Positions 1-7,214 of a stretch of 64,000 nucleotides of DNA are shown piece after piece. Made by a program: the position numbers and the translations under genes. Within the stretch, counting starts at the first letter, position 1; the number at the start of each line of letters is the position of its first letter. The stretch is from assembly GCA_020625875.1 (NCBI GenBank), contig JAHLAX010000032.1, positions 1 through 64,000 on the forward strand. The letters run 5' to 3'. Under the pieces are notes generated by a model, which was given only the letters and a program-made list of their open reading frames with translations, had not been told where the DNA came from and ran no database searches. The DNA is from a bacterium (GTDB taxonomy: Bacteria > Bacillota > Clostridia > Oscillospirales > Acutalibacteraceae).

Positions 1-106
1 CACGCAGGAAGGCGTTGAATACGCAATAAAGCACGAATTATTCACCACGACCTGTAGAGATATGGTAGCGCTTGCCGTTCAGGTTCTGGAGGAAATCGTT
101 GAATAA
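1..106 (+). CDS. C-terminal end of an unidentified protein (partial)
   Basis: An open frame enters from the left edge, with codons starting at base 2, and stops at TAA 104-106. The 34 visible residues end in ALAVQVLEEIVE, a helical-looking tail. A strong hairpin terminator follows 40 bases later, which supports a real gene end. I do not recognise the family from this short tail, and no function is offered. Confidence 0.6.
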   Translation, partial: TQEGVEYAIKHELFTTTCRDMVALAVQVLEEIVE

Positions 107-146
107 AAACATTGCTTTGATTCTTATTTCTGTTCATCTATTCGCA

Positions 147-177
147 GGCAGCCTTTGAATGAGGCTGCCCGATTTTT
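147..177 (+). terminator. Rho-independent terminator
   Basis: GGCAGCCT (147-154) pairs perfectly with AGGCTGCC (162-169) across a 7-base loop and is followed by a short T run at 173-177. It ends the transcript of the partial gene at the left edge. Confidence 0.8.
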
Positions 178-260
178 GCTTTAGTTCTTCAAAATACCTT
201 GTCGGGTTGATTGTTCTGTAATAGTATTTTATATATGAGGGTTGAGTCAAAAATAAAAAA

Positions 261-277
261 ATTATCGTTTATCATTA
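261..277 (-). promoter_or_regulatory. Upstream operator-like site of the DUF2975/XRE promoter
   Basis: Read on the minus strand, this site contains TAATGATAAACGAT. It shares the 8-base core GATAAACG and its TAA flank with the site at 319-335, in the opposite orientation. It lies about 9 bases upstream of the -35 hexamer. I infer a repressor or autoregulator site, probably for the XRE protein encoded by the operon. Confidence 0.5.
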
Positions 278-285
278 AAAAAGTG

Positions 286-314
286 TTGACAAATGAAAAA
301 ATGTGTGGTATAGT
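286..314 (+). promoter_or_regulatory. Sigma-A promoter of the DUF2975/XRE operon
   Basis: A perfect TTGACA (-35, 286-291) and TATAGT (-10, 309-314) are separated by 17 bases. The promoter is bracketed by two inverted copies of a GATAAACG-containing site. Confidence 0.85.
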
Positions 315-318
315 CACG

Positions 319-335
319 TTAACGATAAACGTTAA
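319..335 (+). promoter_or_regulatory. Downstream operator-like site over the start point
   Basis: TTAACGATAAACGTTAA lies 5 bases after the -10 hexamer and covers the expected transcription start near 321. A protein bound here would block initiation. The core matches the inverted site at 261-277. Confidence 0.55.
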
Positions 336-361
336 ATAATTAATTTTTCGGAGGTACTGTT

Positions 362-1036
362 ATGGAGAACAAAATCAAAAAAAAGATTAATACTTTTGGC
401 AAGGTCGCTAAGATTATCACGATGATTGTTATTGTATTTATGTTGGTTACGGAGGGCTTTTTACTTGCCGGCGGCGTTATCGCGGCTGTAGTTCCTAAGG
501 AAAGCGTAACGGTTGAAACCGTTTCCCGCTCTGAAATCAGCGTAGATACAAACTACTTTGGAGTTGACGACCAGAAGTTTTATATCAATGTTGGCGGTCA
601 AAAGCTTTATATCGGAGACTTTGCCGACGAAGGATTTGAAATCAAGAATGAAAAAGACGGCTCGAGTCGCGACGTCAATATGACAGTCAGTCAATATGAT
701 ATGCATACAGCTTTGTGGTTGATTGTTTGCAAGGCGACAGCGCTGGCGGCTGTTATTGTTGCTTTATTTTTCTTCAGAGCTATTATGAAGCAATTTATGG
801 TCTGCGACACTCCGTTTTGCGACGGTATAGTAAACAAAATGCGGTCCTTTGCAATTGCGCTGATCCCTTGTATGATTGTATGGCAGTCGATGACCGCCGC
901 CAAAAACTGTATCATCGGGAAAGACGTTGATTTCAATCTGCTTTTTACCGTTTCCCTTGTGCTGATTATTTTTGTGCTGACGATGATATTTAAATACGGT
1001 ACCGAGCTCCAGAAAGAGCATGACAATACGGTCTGA
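362..1036 (+). CDS. DUF2975-family membrane protein
   Basis: This 224-residue protein has an N-terminal membrane segment at about residues 18-42, an extracytoplasmic stretch to about 115, and three further hydrophobic segments at about 117-137, 160-178 and 190-210. The layout, and the tight pairing with a short XRE regulator 8 bases downstream, match the DUF2975 family, which is usually encoded next to YozG-like HTH proteins. Start ATG 362 has GGAGG at 350-354. The biochemical role of DUF2975 is unknown. I infer that the membrane protein and regulator act together, perhaps in sensing or transport. Transcription is probably controlled through the two operator-like sites that flank its promoter. 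Confidence 0.75.
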   Translation: MENKIKKKINTFGKVAKIITMIVIVFMLVTEGFLLAGGVIAAVVPKESVTVETVSRSEISVDTNYFGVDDQKFYINVGGQKLYIGDFADEGFEIKNEKDGSSRDVNMTVSQYDMHTALWLIVCKATALAAVIVALFFFRAIMKQFMVCDTPFCDGIVNKMRSFAIALIPCMIVWQSMTAAKNCIIGKDVDFNLLFTVSLVLIIFVLTMIFKYGTELQKEHDNTV

Positions 1037-1044
1037 GGTGAATT

Positions 1045-1254
1045 ATGGGAAGAATAATAGTAAGGCTCGATCGTGTAATGGCAGACCGTAAGATAGGGCT
1101 GAACGAGCTTTCTGAGCAGATCGGGATTTCTAACGTGAACCTCAGTAAGCTCAAGAACGGACATATAAGCGCCGTTCGCTTTTCCACGCTGATTGCGATT
1201 TGTGAGGCGCTGCGCTGCCAACCGGGCGATTTGTTGGAATACTCGGAAGTATAA
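1045..1254 (+). CDS. Small XRE (Cro/CI-type) helix-turn-helix regulator
   Basis: This 69-residue protein consists almost entirely of one HTH_3-type domain. The recognition region is visible as LSEQIGISNVNLSKLKNG, and the protein ends in CQPGDLLEY, typical of YozG-like regulators paired with DUF2975 proteins. It starts 8 bases after the DUF2975 stop with a GAGGTGA ribosome site overlapping that stop, so the two are co-translated. It probably binds the inverted GATAAACG sites around the operon promoter; that link is inference from position. Confidence 0.85.
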   Translation: MGRIIVRLDRVMADRKIGLNELSEQIGISNVNLSKLKNGHISAVRFSTLIAICEALRCQPGDLLEYSEV

Positions 1255-1266
1255 ACATATCTGTCA

Positions 1267-1296
1267 CAGGCAGCCTTTTGAGGTTGCCTGTTTTTT
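1267..1296 (+). terminator. Rho-independent terminator of the DUF2975/XRE operon
   Basis: CAGGCAGCCT (1267-1276) pairs with AGGTTGCCTG (1281-1290), with one G-T pair and a 4-base loop, followed by six T residues. Confidence 0.9.
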
Positions 1297-1540
1297 ATGC
1301 CCTGAAACGAATCGCAAACTACGCTTTTCTCCCGTTTCCTATATAATATAGGTATAACAACAACAAAAAACCTTACGCCATTTAGAACAGCGTTTATAAA
1401 CACTTATAAAGACTTATGAAAAGCGGTAAAATCGAAAATGGCTTAAATAAAGGGTTGTGGATGGTTATGGAGAGTAATTTCCTTGATGTATCGGAAGTCC
1501 CGACAATGAAGTCCCTCGAAAAATAATTGACATTAAAACT
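1297..1540. other. Gene-poor spacer with a short reading frame
   Basis: No convincing gene is present. The frame at 1463-1528 would encode about 21 residues ending in MKSLEK. A related phrase (ATGAAATCCCTCGA) recurs after the toxin gene near 2315, so both look like remnants of a repeated sequence rather than functional genes. TTACGCCATTT near 1373 also resembles the repeats at 1600-1630 and 2380-2430. Confidence 0.4.
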
Positions 1541-1587
1541 CCCCGAAAGCCGCTTATCTATGCGGTTTTCGGGGATTGCTGTTTTTT
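1541..1587 (+). terminator. Terminator-like hairpin
   Basis: CCCCGAAAGCCGC (1541-1553) pairs with GCGGTTTTCGGGG (1562-1574), with one G-T pair, and a six-T run follows at 1582-1587 after a short gap. No intact gene precedes it, so it may belong to a decayed unit. Confidence 0.65.
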
Positions 1588-1598
1588 CGAATTTTTAT

Positions 1599-1632
1599 GC
1601 TTACACCAAAATTTACACCATTTTGTGCAGAT
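1599..1632. repeat. Degenerate flanking repeat, left of the toxin-antitoxin pair
   Basis: The stretch reads ATTTACACCATTTTGTGCAG and resembles ATTTACGCCA...GTGTGCAG at about 2388-2428, on the other side of the toxin-antitoxin genes, including the following TAACAA. The pair may mark an old insertion; the copies are too diverged to call attachment sites. Confidence 0.35.
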
Positions 1633-1719
1633 AACAATCAGTTGAGTAAAATTAGTTGTTGAATTTTACGAAGAATTATGCTACAATTAATACATAAAAT
1701 AATACAGGGAGGTTGTACT

Positions 1720-1989
1720 ATGCCAAATATCAAACCGGTATCGGATTTACGAAACTACAACGAGGTGTTGAGCGATATAGCTGTCGGTGAGCCTGTTTTC
1801 CTGACAAAAAACGGCAGGGGAAGATATGCTATCCTCGATATTAAGGAATATGAAAAACTCCACGCTGAATTAAAACTCGTCAGCGAACTGCTTGCGGTTG
1901 AGCGAGAAAGAGAAGCAGGAGCGAAATATTATACTTTAGATGAAGTCGAGGATTCGCTGGACAAAATTTTGGGAGATAATAATGCGTAA
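1720..1989 (+). CDS. Phd/YefM/RelB-type antitoxin
   Basis: The start is the ATG at 1720, preceded by GGGAGG at 1707-1712, giving 89 residues rather than the 103 of the open frame. The N-terminal half (PVSDLRNYNEVLSDIAVGEPVFLTKNGRGRYAILD, seen in part) is the standard Phd/YefM DNA-binding fold. The C-terminal acidic helix would wrap the toxin. The gene overlaps the toxin by 8 bases, the usual order for type II systems. The antitoxin-toxin complex presumably represses its own promoter upstream of 1700. Confidence 0.9.
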   Translation: MPNIKPVSDLRNYNEVLSDIAVGEPVFLTKNGRGRYAILDIKEYEKLHAELKLVSELLAVEREREAGAKYYTLDEVEDSLDKILGDNNA

Positions 1990-2290
1990 ATATAAGGTGT
2001 TAGTTTCTCCGAAAGCGAAGGAAATGCTGGATAAGCATATTGATTTTCTCGCTCAGGTCAATGCAGCTTCGGCGAGGAATAATAAAAACGAGATAATGAA
2101 AGGCTTGCGTTCTTTATCGGATATGCCTGCAAGATTTCCGTTGTTTGAAAGTGATTATATCAAATCAGGCAAATACCACAAGATGTATATCGAAAAATGG
2201 TATTTGGTACTTTATCAAATTATAGATGATACCGTTTATGTAGAGTATATTATTGATTGCAGAGAGAATTATAGTTGGTTGTTAAAGTGA
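1982..2290 (+). CDS. RelE/ParE-family toxin
   Basis: The gene starts at the ATG at 1982 inside the antitoxin tail, with GGGAGATAAT just upstream as ribosome site, giving 102 residues. The fold signature is visible: N-terminal KVLVSPKAKEMLDKHIDFLA, a central basic stretch, and the C-terminal beta strands YLVLYQIIDDTVYVEYIIDCR. This is a type II toxin of the RelE/ParE superfamily. Whether it cleaves mRNA on the ribosome or poisons gyrase cannot be decided from the sequence. It is translationally coupled to the antitoxin. Confidence 0.88.
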   Translation: MRKYKVLVSPKAKEMLDKHIDFLAQVNAASARNNKNEIMKGLRSLSDMPARFPLFESDYIKSGKYHKMYIEKWYLVLYQIIDDTVYVEYIIDCRENYSWLLK

Positions 2291-2588
2291 TGTTTTCTGC
2301 GGAAAGGGGAAAAATGAAATCCCTCGACAAGTAGAAGGCTGAAAAGTTCAGTATTCATGCGGGTTTCTAACTTAAGCCTAAACCCAAATTTACGCCATTT
2401 ACGCCAAACTTACGCCAAAGTGTGCAGAGTTTTGTGCAAGGTAACAAAATCGCATAATTGTTTACGAGAGTTTTGTTGCGAGGAAATATAACAAAGAGAA
2501 TAAGGAAAATTTTAAAAAGAATCTATAAGGATTATGCATTTAAGCTTATACCAAATTTTGTTTATGATTTAAGAGTGAGGTGAAGCAT
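2291..2588. repeat. Spacer with repeated TTACGCCA motifs
   Basis: No gene is supported in this stretch. It holds three close copies of TTACGCCA near 2390-2420 followed by GTGTGCAG, matching the degenerate repeat left of the toxin-antitoxin pair. It also has the phrase ATGAAATCCCTCGACAAG near 2314, related to 1510. Base composition becomes clearly AT-rich from about 2450 onward. Confidence 0.4.
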
Positions 2589-3560
2589 ATGTATTCCAAA
2601 ACAAGAATTATTATTCTATTCATTATAGTATTACTTTGTGCAGGGTGTACCATTAATGAAAAAAGCACTACAGAAAGTGATACAAAAAGGAAAAGCAGAT
2701 TTACTACTATTAGATACAAAAACGGTTTGGAACTAACTGAATATTCCGGAAATTATGAGGAATTAACAATTCCGAAGTTTGTTGACGGAAAAAAACTTGT
2801 AAAAATTGGTGGCTTTTATGATGAGTATGATTCTTTTTTTTATGGACCATTTAGAGGCAGTAATTGCAAACGAATTAAAGTACCATCCACAATTAAAGAA
2901 ATTGAACCTGACGCTTTTTTATCAGCCTATAAATTAGAGCGTATAGAAGTTGATAAAAATAATAAAAAATACGCAAGTGTAGATGGCGTATTATACTCTA
3001 AAGATAAAAAAACGCTAATATGTATTCCTCCAAATTACAAAAATAAAACGTTTATTATTCCTGACGGAACAGTTTCAGTAAAATCGTTAGTTTATAATGA
3101 TATTGAAAGCTTAATTATTCCTAAAACACTTAAAAAAATTGATATTAATTCTTATTATCCCGCGTGGTATTATGATTCGACTTACTTTTCCGCTTGTAAT
3201 TTAAAAAATATAGTTGTTGATAGAAATAATGACTATTTCAAATCAGAGAACGGAGTCTTATATAATAAGAAAGGTACGGAACTTTTGATTTTTCCTGAAA
3301 ATAGTGAAATAGAGGAGTTTACAGTTCCTAAGACAGTAAAAGTTATAAAAAGATTTTATATTAATTTTCTTTCTAATCTAAAAAAATTATATGTAGGAAA
3401 AAATGTAAAAAAAATAGAATTGGAATCAGATTATGACTTTGAATTAACTTACAGCTATAGACCAACAAAGCTTACAATAATTGGTTATAAAGATTCTGCG
3501 ATTTACAAATGGTATAAGGAACAAGATGAAAGTGAATATTTAATTTTTAGATTAATTTGA
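2589..3560 (+). CDS. BspA-like leucine-rich-repeat lipoprotein
   Basis: The ATG at 2589 is chosen because GAGG at 2577-2580 is 8 bases away; the GTG at 2580 overlaps that ribosome site. The 323-residue protein begins with a lipoprotein signal ending in LLCAGC, so it is probably anchored in the membrane from outside. The body has LRR_5 (BspA/TpLRR) repeats, seen as IKVPSTIKEIEPDAF and repeated VDGVLYSKDKKTLICIPP and ENGVLYNKKGTELLIFP units. Such proteins usually act in adhesion or binding. The gene is much more AT-rich than the neighbouring housekeeping genes and lies beside a gene remnant, which suggests recent acquisition. Confidence 0.8.
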   Translation: MYSKTRIIILFIIVLLCAGCTINEKSTTESDTKRKSRFTTIRYKNGLELTEYSGNYEELTIPKFVDGKKLVKIGGFYDEYDSFFYGPFRGSNCKRIKVPSTIKEIEPDAFLSAYKLERIEVDKNNKKYASVDGVLYSKDKKTLICIPPNYKNKTFIIPDGTVSVKSLVYNDIESLIIPKTLKKIDINSYYPAWYYDSTYFSACNLKNIVVDRNNDYFKSENGVLYNKKGTELLIFPENSEIEEFTVPKTVKVIKRFYINFLSNLKKLYVGKNVKKIELESDYDFELTYSYRPTKLTIIGYKDSAIYKWYKEQDESEYLIFRLI

Positions 3561-3564
3561 TTTT

Positions 3565-3702
3565 TTGAAGAAGGATAATAAAGAACAATATAATGCGTAT
3601 AATGATGTGAAAGGTGATATTTCTATTAATGAACTTGCTCCAAGGGCATTGAATGATGATTTTTGTGATGCTAATAGTCCACTGAACAATGTTTTTAAAT
3701 GA
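3565..3702 (+). pseudogene. Possible gene remnant (45 codons)
   Basis: An open frame runs from a TTG at 3565 to TGA 3700-3702 and reads like a protein interior (ISINELAPRALNDDF), yet it has no convincing start or ribosome site. It sits directly after the LRR lipoprotein in the AT-rich patch. I regard it as the tail of a truncated gene; the family was not recognised. Confidence 0.35.
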
Positions 3703-3719
3703 AAGGGTGATTAAATCCT

Positions 3720-4055
3720 ATGTTTAAATCTTTAAAATGTTTTGAACTAACTAGGCACCACATGTATACAAAATTCAAACGGGTAATAACAGATAAATCA
3801 GAAAAAAATGAGAGTAATTTTTATAAGTTATCTCAAATTGTATTTTCTTCTACATTATCTCTTTTTATTTCATATCTTGCTAAAAACTATTTTTTAAAAG
3901 ATCAACAAGACAATACCAATCCAATTTATGATATAGCCTTTTTTGCTGTTGCGTTGGTTATTGTTTCGTTTTTGTTTTACAAGGAAGCTATTACACTAAA
4001 ACAAATCGCGGGTATTGTTCTTTGCGGCGGAGGATTAGTACTTATCAATATATGA
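3720..4055 (+). CDS. Small membrane protein with an EamA-like tail
   Basis: This 111-residue protein has a charged N-terminus and three hydrophobic segments (about residues 38-57, 70-85 and 93-111). The C-terminal half, KEAITLKQIAGIVLCGGGLVLI, matches the last helix pair of drug/metabolite (EamA/EmrE-type) transporters. The length fits either a small multidrug-type protein or a truncated transporter; only the tail is convincing. The ATG at 3720 is preceded by AAAGGGTGA. It shares the AT-rich composition of the preceding LRR gene. Confidence 0.5.
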   Translation: MFKSLKCFELTRHHMYTKFKRVITDKSEKNESNFYKLSQIVFSSTLSLFISYLAKNYFLKDQQDNTNPIYDIAFFAVALVIVSFLFYKEAITLKQIAGIVLCGGGLVLINI

Positions 4056-4093
4056 TGCATTAACGGTTTTTAAGCTCTTTTGTTACTATTCGA

Positions 4094-4122
4094 TAGACAT
4101 TTTCTTTTTTGCGTGGTATAAT
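4094..4122 (+). promoter_or_regulatory. Promoter of ldh
   Basis: TAGACA (4094-4099) and a perfect TATAAT (4117-4122) are spaced 17 bases apart. The same unusual -35 TAGACA recurs at three other promoters in this window. Confidence 0.75.
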
Positions 4123-4196
4123 TAAGAAAACTATTAAATGAGCTTGTGGCACGCAATACTAATCGAAAAGCTAAATCAAAAAAGGAGAAATTCATT

Positions 4197-5150
4197 ATGG
4201 TAGAAATCAACAGCAGAAAAGCGGCTATCGTAGGCTGCGGATTCGTAGGTTCAGCTTCGGCGTTCGCGATTATGCAGAGCGGTTTGTTCTCTGAACTCGT
4301 ACTTATTGACGCTGATAAAAACAGAGCCGAGGGTGAAGCTCTCGACATCAGCCACGGTCTTCCGTTTTCAAAGCCGATGCAGATTTACGCGGGCTCATAT
4401 GAGGACATCAGCGACGCGGCGGTGATTATCGTTACCGCGGGCGCGGGGCAGAAGCCCGGTGAAACAAGGCTTGACTTGGTAAAGAAAAACGTGGGAATCT
4501 TCAAGTCGATCATTCCCGAAATCGCAAAGTACAACAAGAGCGGCATTCTGCTCATCGTGGCAAATCCCGTCGATATTCTGACATATGCCGCGAAGAAGCT
4601 CAGCGGATTCCCGAGCAACAGAGTATTCGGCTCGGGTACTGTGCTTGACAGCGCAAGATTAAAATACCTGCTCGGCGAGCACCTCGGCGTTGACAGCAGA
4701 AGCATCCACGCTTTTATTATCGGCGAACACGGCGACAGCGAAATCGCCGCTTGGAGCAGCGCCAATGTATCGGGCGTTCCGCTGCACAAATTCTGCGAGA
4801 TGCGCGGTCATTTCAATCATACCAAAGCGATGCGTGAGATTTCCGAAAACGTCAAGAACAGCGCCTATGAAATTATCGAGAAAAAGAAAGCGACCTACTA
4901 CGGCATCGCTATGTCCGTTAAGCGCATCTGCGAGGCGATTGTCAGGGATGAAAAATCCGTTCTTCCCGTGTCGAGCGTACAGACAGGCGAGGAAATCAGC
5001 GGCGTGGCTCTTTCAATGCCCGCCATCGTCGGAAAGCACGGCGTTGAGGGCTCCGTACCGATTGAGCTGAACGACAACGAAAAAGCCGCTCTCAAAGAAT
5101 CAGCGGAAACTCTGAGAGCAGTTATCAAGGACGTATTAGAGGAAAGCTGA
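4197..5150 (+). CDS. ldh: L-lactate dehydrogenase
   Basis: This is the NAD-dependent enzyme that interconverts pyruvate and L-lactate in fermentation. The start is the ATG at 4197 with AAAGGAG upstream, giving 317 residues, the usual family length. The Rossmann loop VGCGFVGSASAFA, the mobile loop GAGQKPGETRLDL, ANPVD and the active-site loop IGEHGDSE are all present. The Gln in GQKPGETR favours lactate over malate, since malate dehydrogenases carry Arg there. The gene is monocistronic, with its own promoter at 4094. No frameshift or missing catalytic residue was seen. Confidence 0.95.
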   Translation: MVEINSRKAAIVGCGFVGSASAFAIMQSGLFSELVLIDADKNRAEGEALDISHGLPFSKPMQIYAGSYEDISDAAVIIVTAGAGQKPGETRLDLVKKNVGIFKSIIPEIAKYNKSGILLIVANPVDILTYAAKKLSGFPSNRVFGSGTVLDSARLKYLLGEHLGVDSRSIHAFIIGEHGDSEIAAWSSANVSGVPLHKFCEMRGHFNHTKAMREISENVKNSAYEIIEKKKATYYGIAMSVKRICEAIVRDEKSVLPVSSVQTGEEISGVALSMPAIVGKHGVEGSVPIELNDNEKAALKESAETLRAVIKDVLEES

Positions 5151-5224
5151 GAAACCACTCGTAATGACAAAGAAATAATCTTCGGGATTATAATAGGATT
5201 CAGTGAGAATACTGTGAAAAACTA

Positions 5225-5253
5225 TTGACAAAAAATGGTTTTCAATATATAAT
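5225..5253 (+). promoter_or_regulatory. Promoter of the c-di-GMP riboswitch transcript
   Basis: TTGACA (5225-5230) and TATAAT (5248-5253) are both perfect consensus hexamers with a 17-base spacer. Transcription should start near 5260, just before the riboswitch aptamer. Confidence 0.9.
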
Positions 5254-5277
5254 ATAATAAATTAATATTTCTAGATA

Positions 5278-5355
5278 TAAAGGCAAAGCTGTCGAAAGGC
5301 AGTGACGCAAAGCGAAGAGCCTAAGGTGCTTTTGCACTATGGTCGTCTGGTTGCA
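5278..5355 (+). ncRNA. Cyclic di-GMP-I (GEMM-I) riboswitch aptamer
   Basis: The conserved GEMM-I pieces are in order: GGCAAAGC, a GAAA tetraloop, AGTGACGCAAAGC, GAGCCTAAGG, and ATGGTCGTCTGGTTGC. The known family binds the second messenger c-di-GMP. The 3' end overlaps the 5' arm of a strong terminator, so ligand binding and termination are mutually coupled. It controls the choice-of-anchor A gene downstream. The sense (on or off) is best read as aptamer formation competing with the terminator, hence probably on with c-di-GMP, but this needs structure probing. Confidence 0.9.
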
Positions 5356-5407
5356 TCTATATGTGTCCTTATATAAGTGGGCATATTATAGGTGCTTTTT
5401 TATTTTT
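5353..5407 (+). terminator. Riboswitch expression-platform terminator
   Basis: A long stem forms between GCATCTATATGTGTCC (5353-5368) and GGGCATATTATAGGTGC (5379-5395), with one bulge and G-T pairs, followed by TTTTTTATTTTT. The first bases of the stem are the last bases of the aptamer. The ribosome site and ATG of the controlled gene lie just beyond it. Confidence 0.88.
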
Positions 5408-5428
5408 AAATATAAGCGAGGGATACTT

Positions 5429-7087
5429 ATGAAAAAACTATTGTCCTTGATAATTGCCGCGATATTATTGATTACGGCATTCTGCCTGCCTGTCAATGCT
5501 TCTGTAGGTCATGTGAACGCGGGTGATACGCTGAGCTTCAACGGCGCTACATCATCAAACGCTTTCGGTGATTTGCTTGATTGGACAGGTATTGTTTTCG
5601 AAAACGCGAATAGTATAATAGATGTTGAGGGTACGTTAGCTGTCGGCGGTGACTTTAACTCCACCAACGGATTATCGGTTAACGGCGGCGCTTACGGATT
5701 ATCTCCCGCGTCTACTGAGGATGTAGCTTTCCTTGTTAACGGCAACGCGAAAATCAGCGGCTACGGCAACGTGTGGGGACAGACTGTTATAGGCAACTCG
5801 GACGGCAACACCTATCGCCTTTCGAACGTTACTCCGTCAGGAATAACAAACGGAAAGTATACTGTAGCGAACTCAACACAGTATTTTGCGGACGCTAAGA
5901 GCACAGCCGCTGCTGTGAAGACTGCAGTTCAAGACCTTTCTGTTAACGGAGTATGCGACATATCTAACGGCATATATAAGTTTAACGGTAACTCGAATGA
6001 GAATGTACTGGTTTATAATGTTGATGATTCGACCATTAATTCTTATCTTTTTGATTTCACTATCGCCGAAGGTCAGACAATTGTCGTTAATTTTACAGCG
6101 TCAGATTCAATCAAGTTTAAGTACGGCGCTTACAAAATAAACGGCAAGATGGATCCCAATTATCTGAGAAAATTTAACCGCAATATCATAATCAATGTTG
6201 TCAACGCGACTGAGATTGAAATGACTTATACTGAATTATACGGTATTCTTCTGGCTCCCGACGCGAATTTGACGGGCAGAGGTTCCAACGTATGCGGAAC
6301 ATCTATTTTGAACGGACTTACAGGCTCAAACGGTTTTGAAATCCATGAAGGCTACAACAACAGCTTTATTCCCGCTGTTCCCGTGTCGGCTTCCGCGTCT
6401 GCGGGGCAGTCTTCCGAGACCTCTCCCGAAACTTCTTCTGAAGCCACTCCCGAGATTTCTTCCGAAGAAGCTGCAGAAACCGTAAGCATAAGAATCGACA
6501 CCCCAAAGAAAATGGCGGTAGCTTTTGTTGACGGCACCGTATACTACAATGGCGATATGAAAGACGTTGTTGTCGGCAGAGAATATCCCTTCCAGATGTG
6601 CGCTGTCAACTGGGATAACGGCAAATATGACGAAAACGGCAACGGAATCCGCGGCAGCGTTGTTTACAGAATGAAGGTTGTTCATCAAAACGAATTCAAC
6701 GAGCTTGCGCGCGCGGCTAAGGCTAATTCTGAGAGATACACAGTCAAGGGAATTGACATCATCGACAACGAGAATAAAACAATCATTGTCAACTGTGACG
6801 CAAGTGATTTCCATCTTGAAACCGATGTTAACAACTTCTTTATGGCTTACAGATTCCATTTCGCGAATGGAGATTACAAAAAGACCACAGGTATTCAGAA
6901 CGTAATCAACACTTCTCTCGAGAGCCTGTCAGTCAACCTCCCCGCTGGTTCTACAATCACCTGCAACGCGTATGTCGGCGGTGATATGGTCGACAGCGAT
7001 AACGTGTTTATCACAAACAACTCAGGCGAGGGCATCTATGAGGATGAATACCTCACAAGCGTAAACGACTACACTTGGAATCACTAA
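5429..7087 (+). CDS. Choice-of-anchor A family surface protein, c-di-GMP-controlled
   Basis: Translation starts at the ATG at 5429 after GCGAGGG; the upstream part of the open frame lies inside the riboswitch. The 552-residue product has a signal peptide cleaved near VNA-SVG. A choice-of-anchor A domain spans about residues 28-320 (DWTGIVFENANSIIDVEGTLAVGGD is the typical opening, with ILLAPDANL near its end). A Ser/Glu/Thr-rich linker follows at about 320-350 (SSETSPETSSEATPE), then a C-terminal domain I do not recognise. No LPXTG motif is visible, so the means of anchoring is unclear. Riboswitch control fits a role in attachment or biofilm formation. Confidence 0.85.
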   Translation: MKKLLSLIIAAILLITAFCLPVNASVGHVNAGDTLSFNGATSSNAFGDLLDWTGIVFENANSIIDVEGTLAVGGDFNSTNGLSVNGGAYGLSPASTEDVAFLVNGNAKISGYGNVWGQTVIGNSDGNTYRLSNVTPSGITNGKYTVANSTQYFADAKSTAAAVKTAVQDLSVNGVCDISNGIYKFNGNSNENVLVYNVDDSTINSYLFDFTIAEGQTIVVNFTASDSIKFKYGAYKINGKMDPNYLRKFNRNIIINVVNATEIEMTYTELYGILLAPDANLTGRGSNVCGTSILNGLTGSNGFEIHEGYNNSFIPAVPVSASASAGQSSETSPETSSEATPEISSEEAAETVSIRIDTPKKMAVAFVDGTVYYNGDMKDVVVGREYPFQMCAVNWDNGKYDENGNGIRGSVVYRMKVVHQNEFNELARAAKANSERYTVKGIDIIDNENKTIIVNCDASDFHLETDVNNFFMAYRFHFANGDYKKTTGIQNVINTSLESLSVNLPAGSTITCNAYVGGDMVDSDNVFITNNSGEGIYEDEYLTSVNDYTWNH

Positions 7088-7101
7088 AACATAATAATCA
7101 G

Positions 7102-7138
7102 GCGCATAACCGTTATCTTTTTCGGTTATGCGCTTTTT
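7102..7138 (+). terminator. Rho-independent terminator
   Basis: GCGCATAACCG (7102-7112) pairs perfectly with CGGTTATGCGC (7123-7133), followed by TTTTT. It ends the riboswitch-controlled transcript. Confidence 0.92.
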
Positions 7139-7155
7139 GCTCTTATACTTTTTGA

Positions 7156-7184
7156 TAGACAAAATTATTCAGATATGATAGAAT
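7156..7184 (+). promoter_or_regulatory. Promoter of the small lipoprotein gene
   Basis: TAGACA (7156-7161) and TAGAAT (7179-7184) have a 17-base spacer. The -35 is the TAGACA variant also seen before ldh, the VanX gene and the patatin gene. Confidence 0.7.
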
Positions 7185-7214
7185 TACTGTGATATATATT
7201 TTGAGGAGTTAAGT

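Noticed and set aside
691-1403. Minus-strand ORFs across the DUF2975/XRE genes
   Set aside because: They run opposite to two well-supported genes and through a terminator, without ribosome sites.
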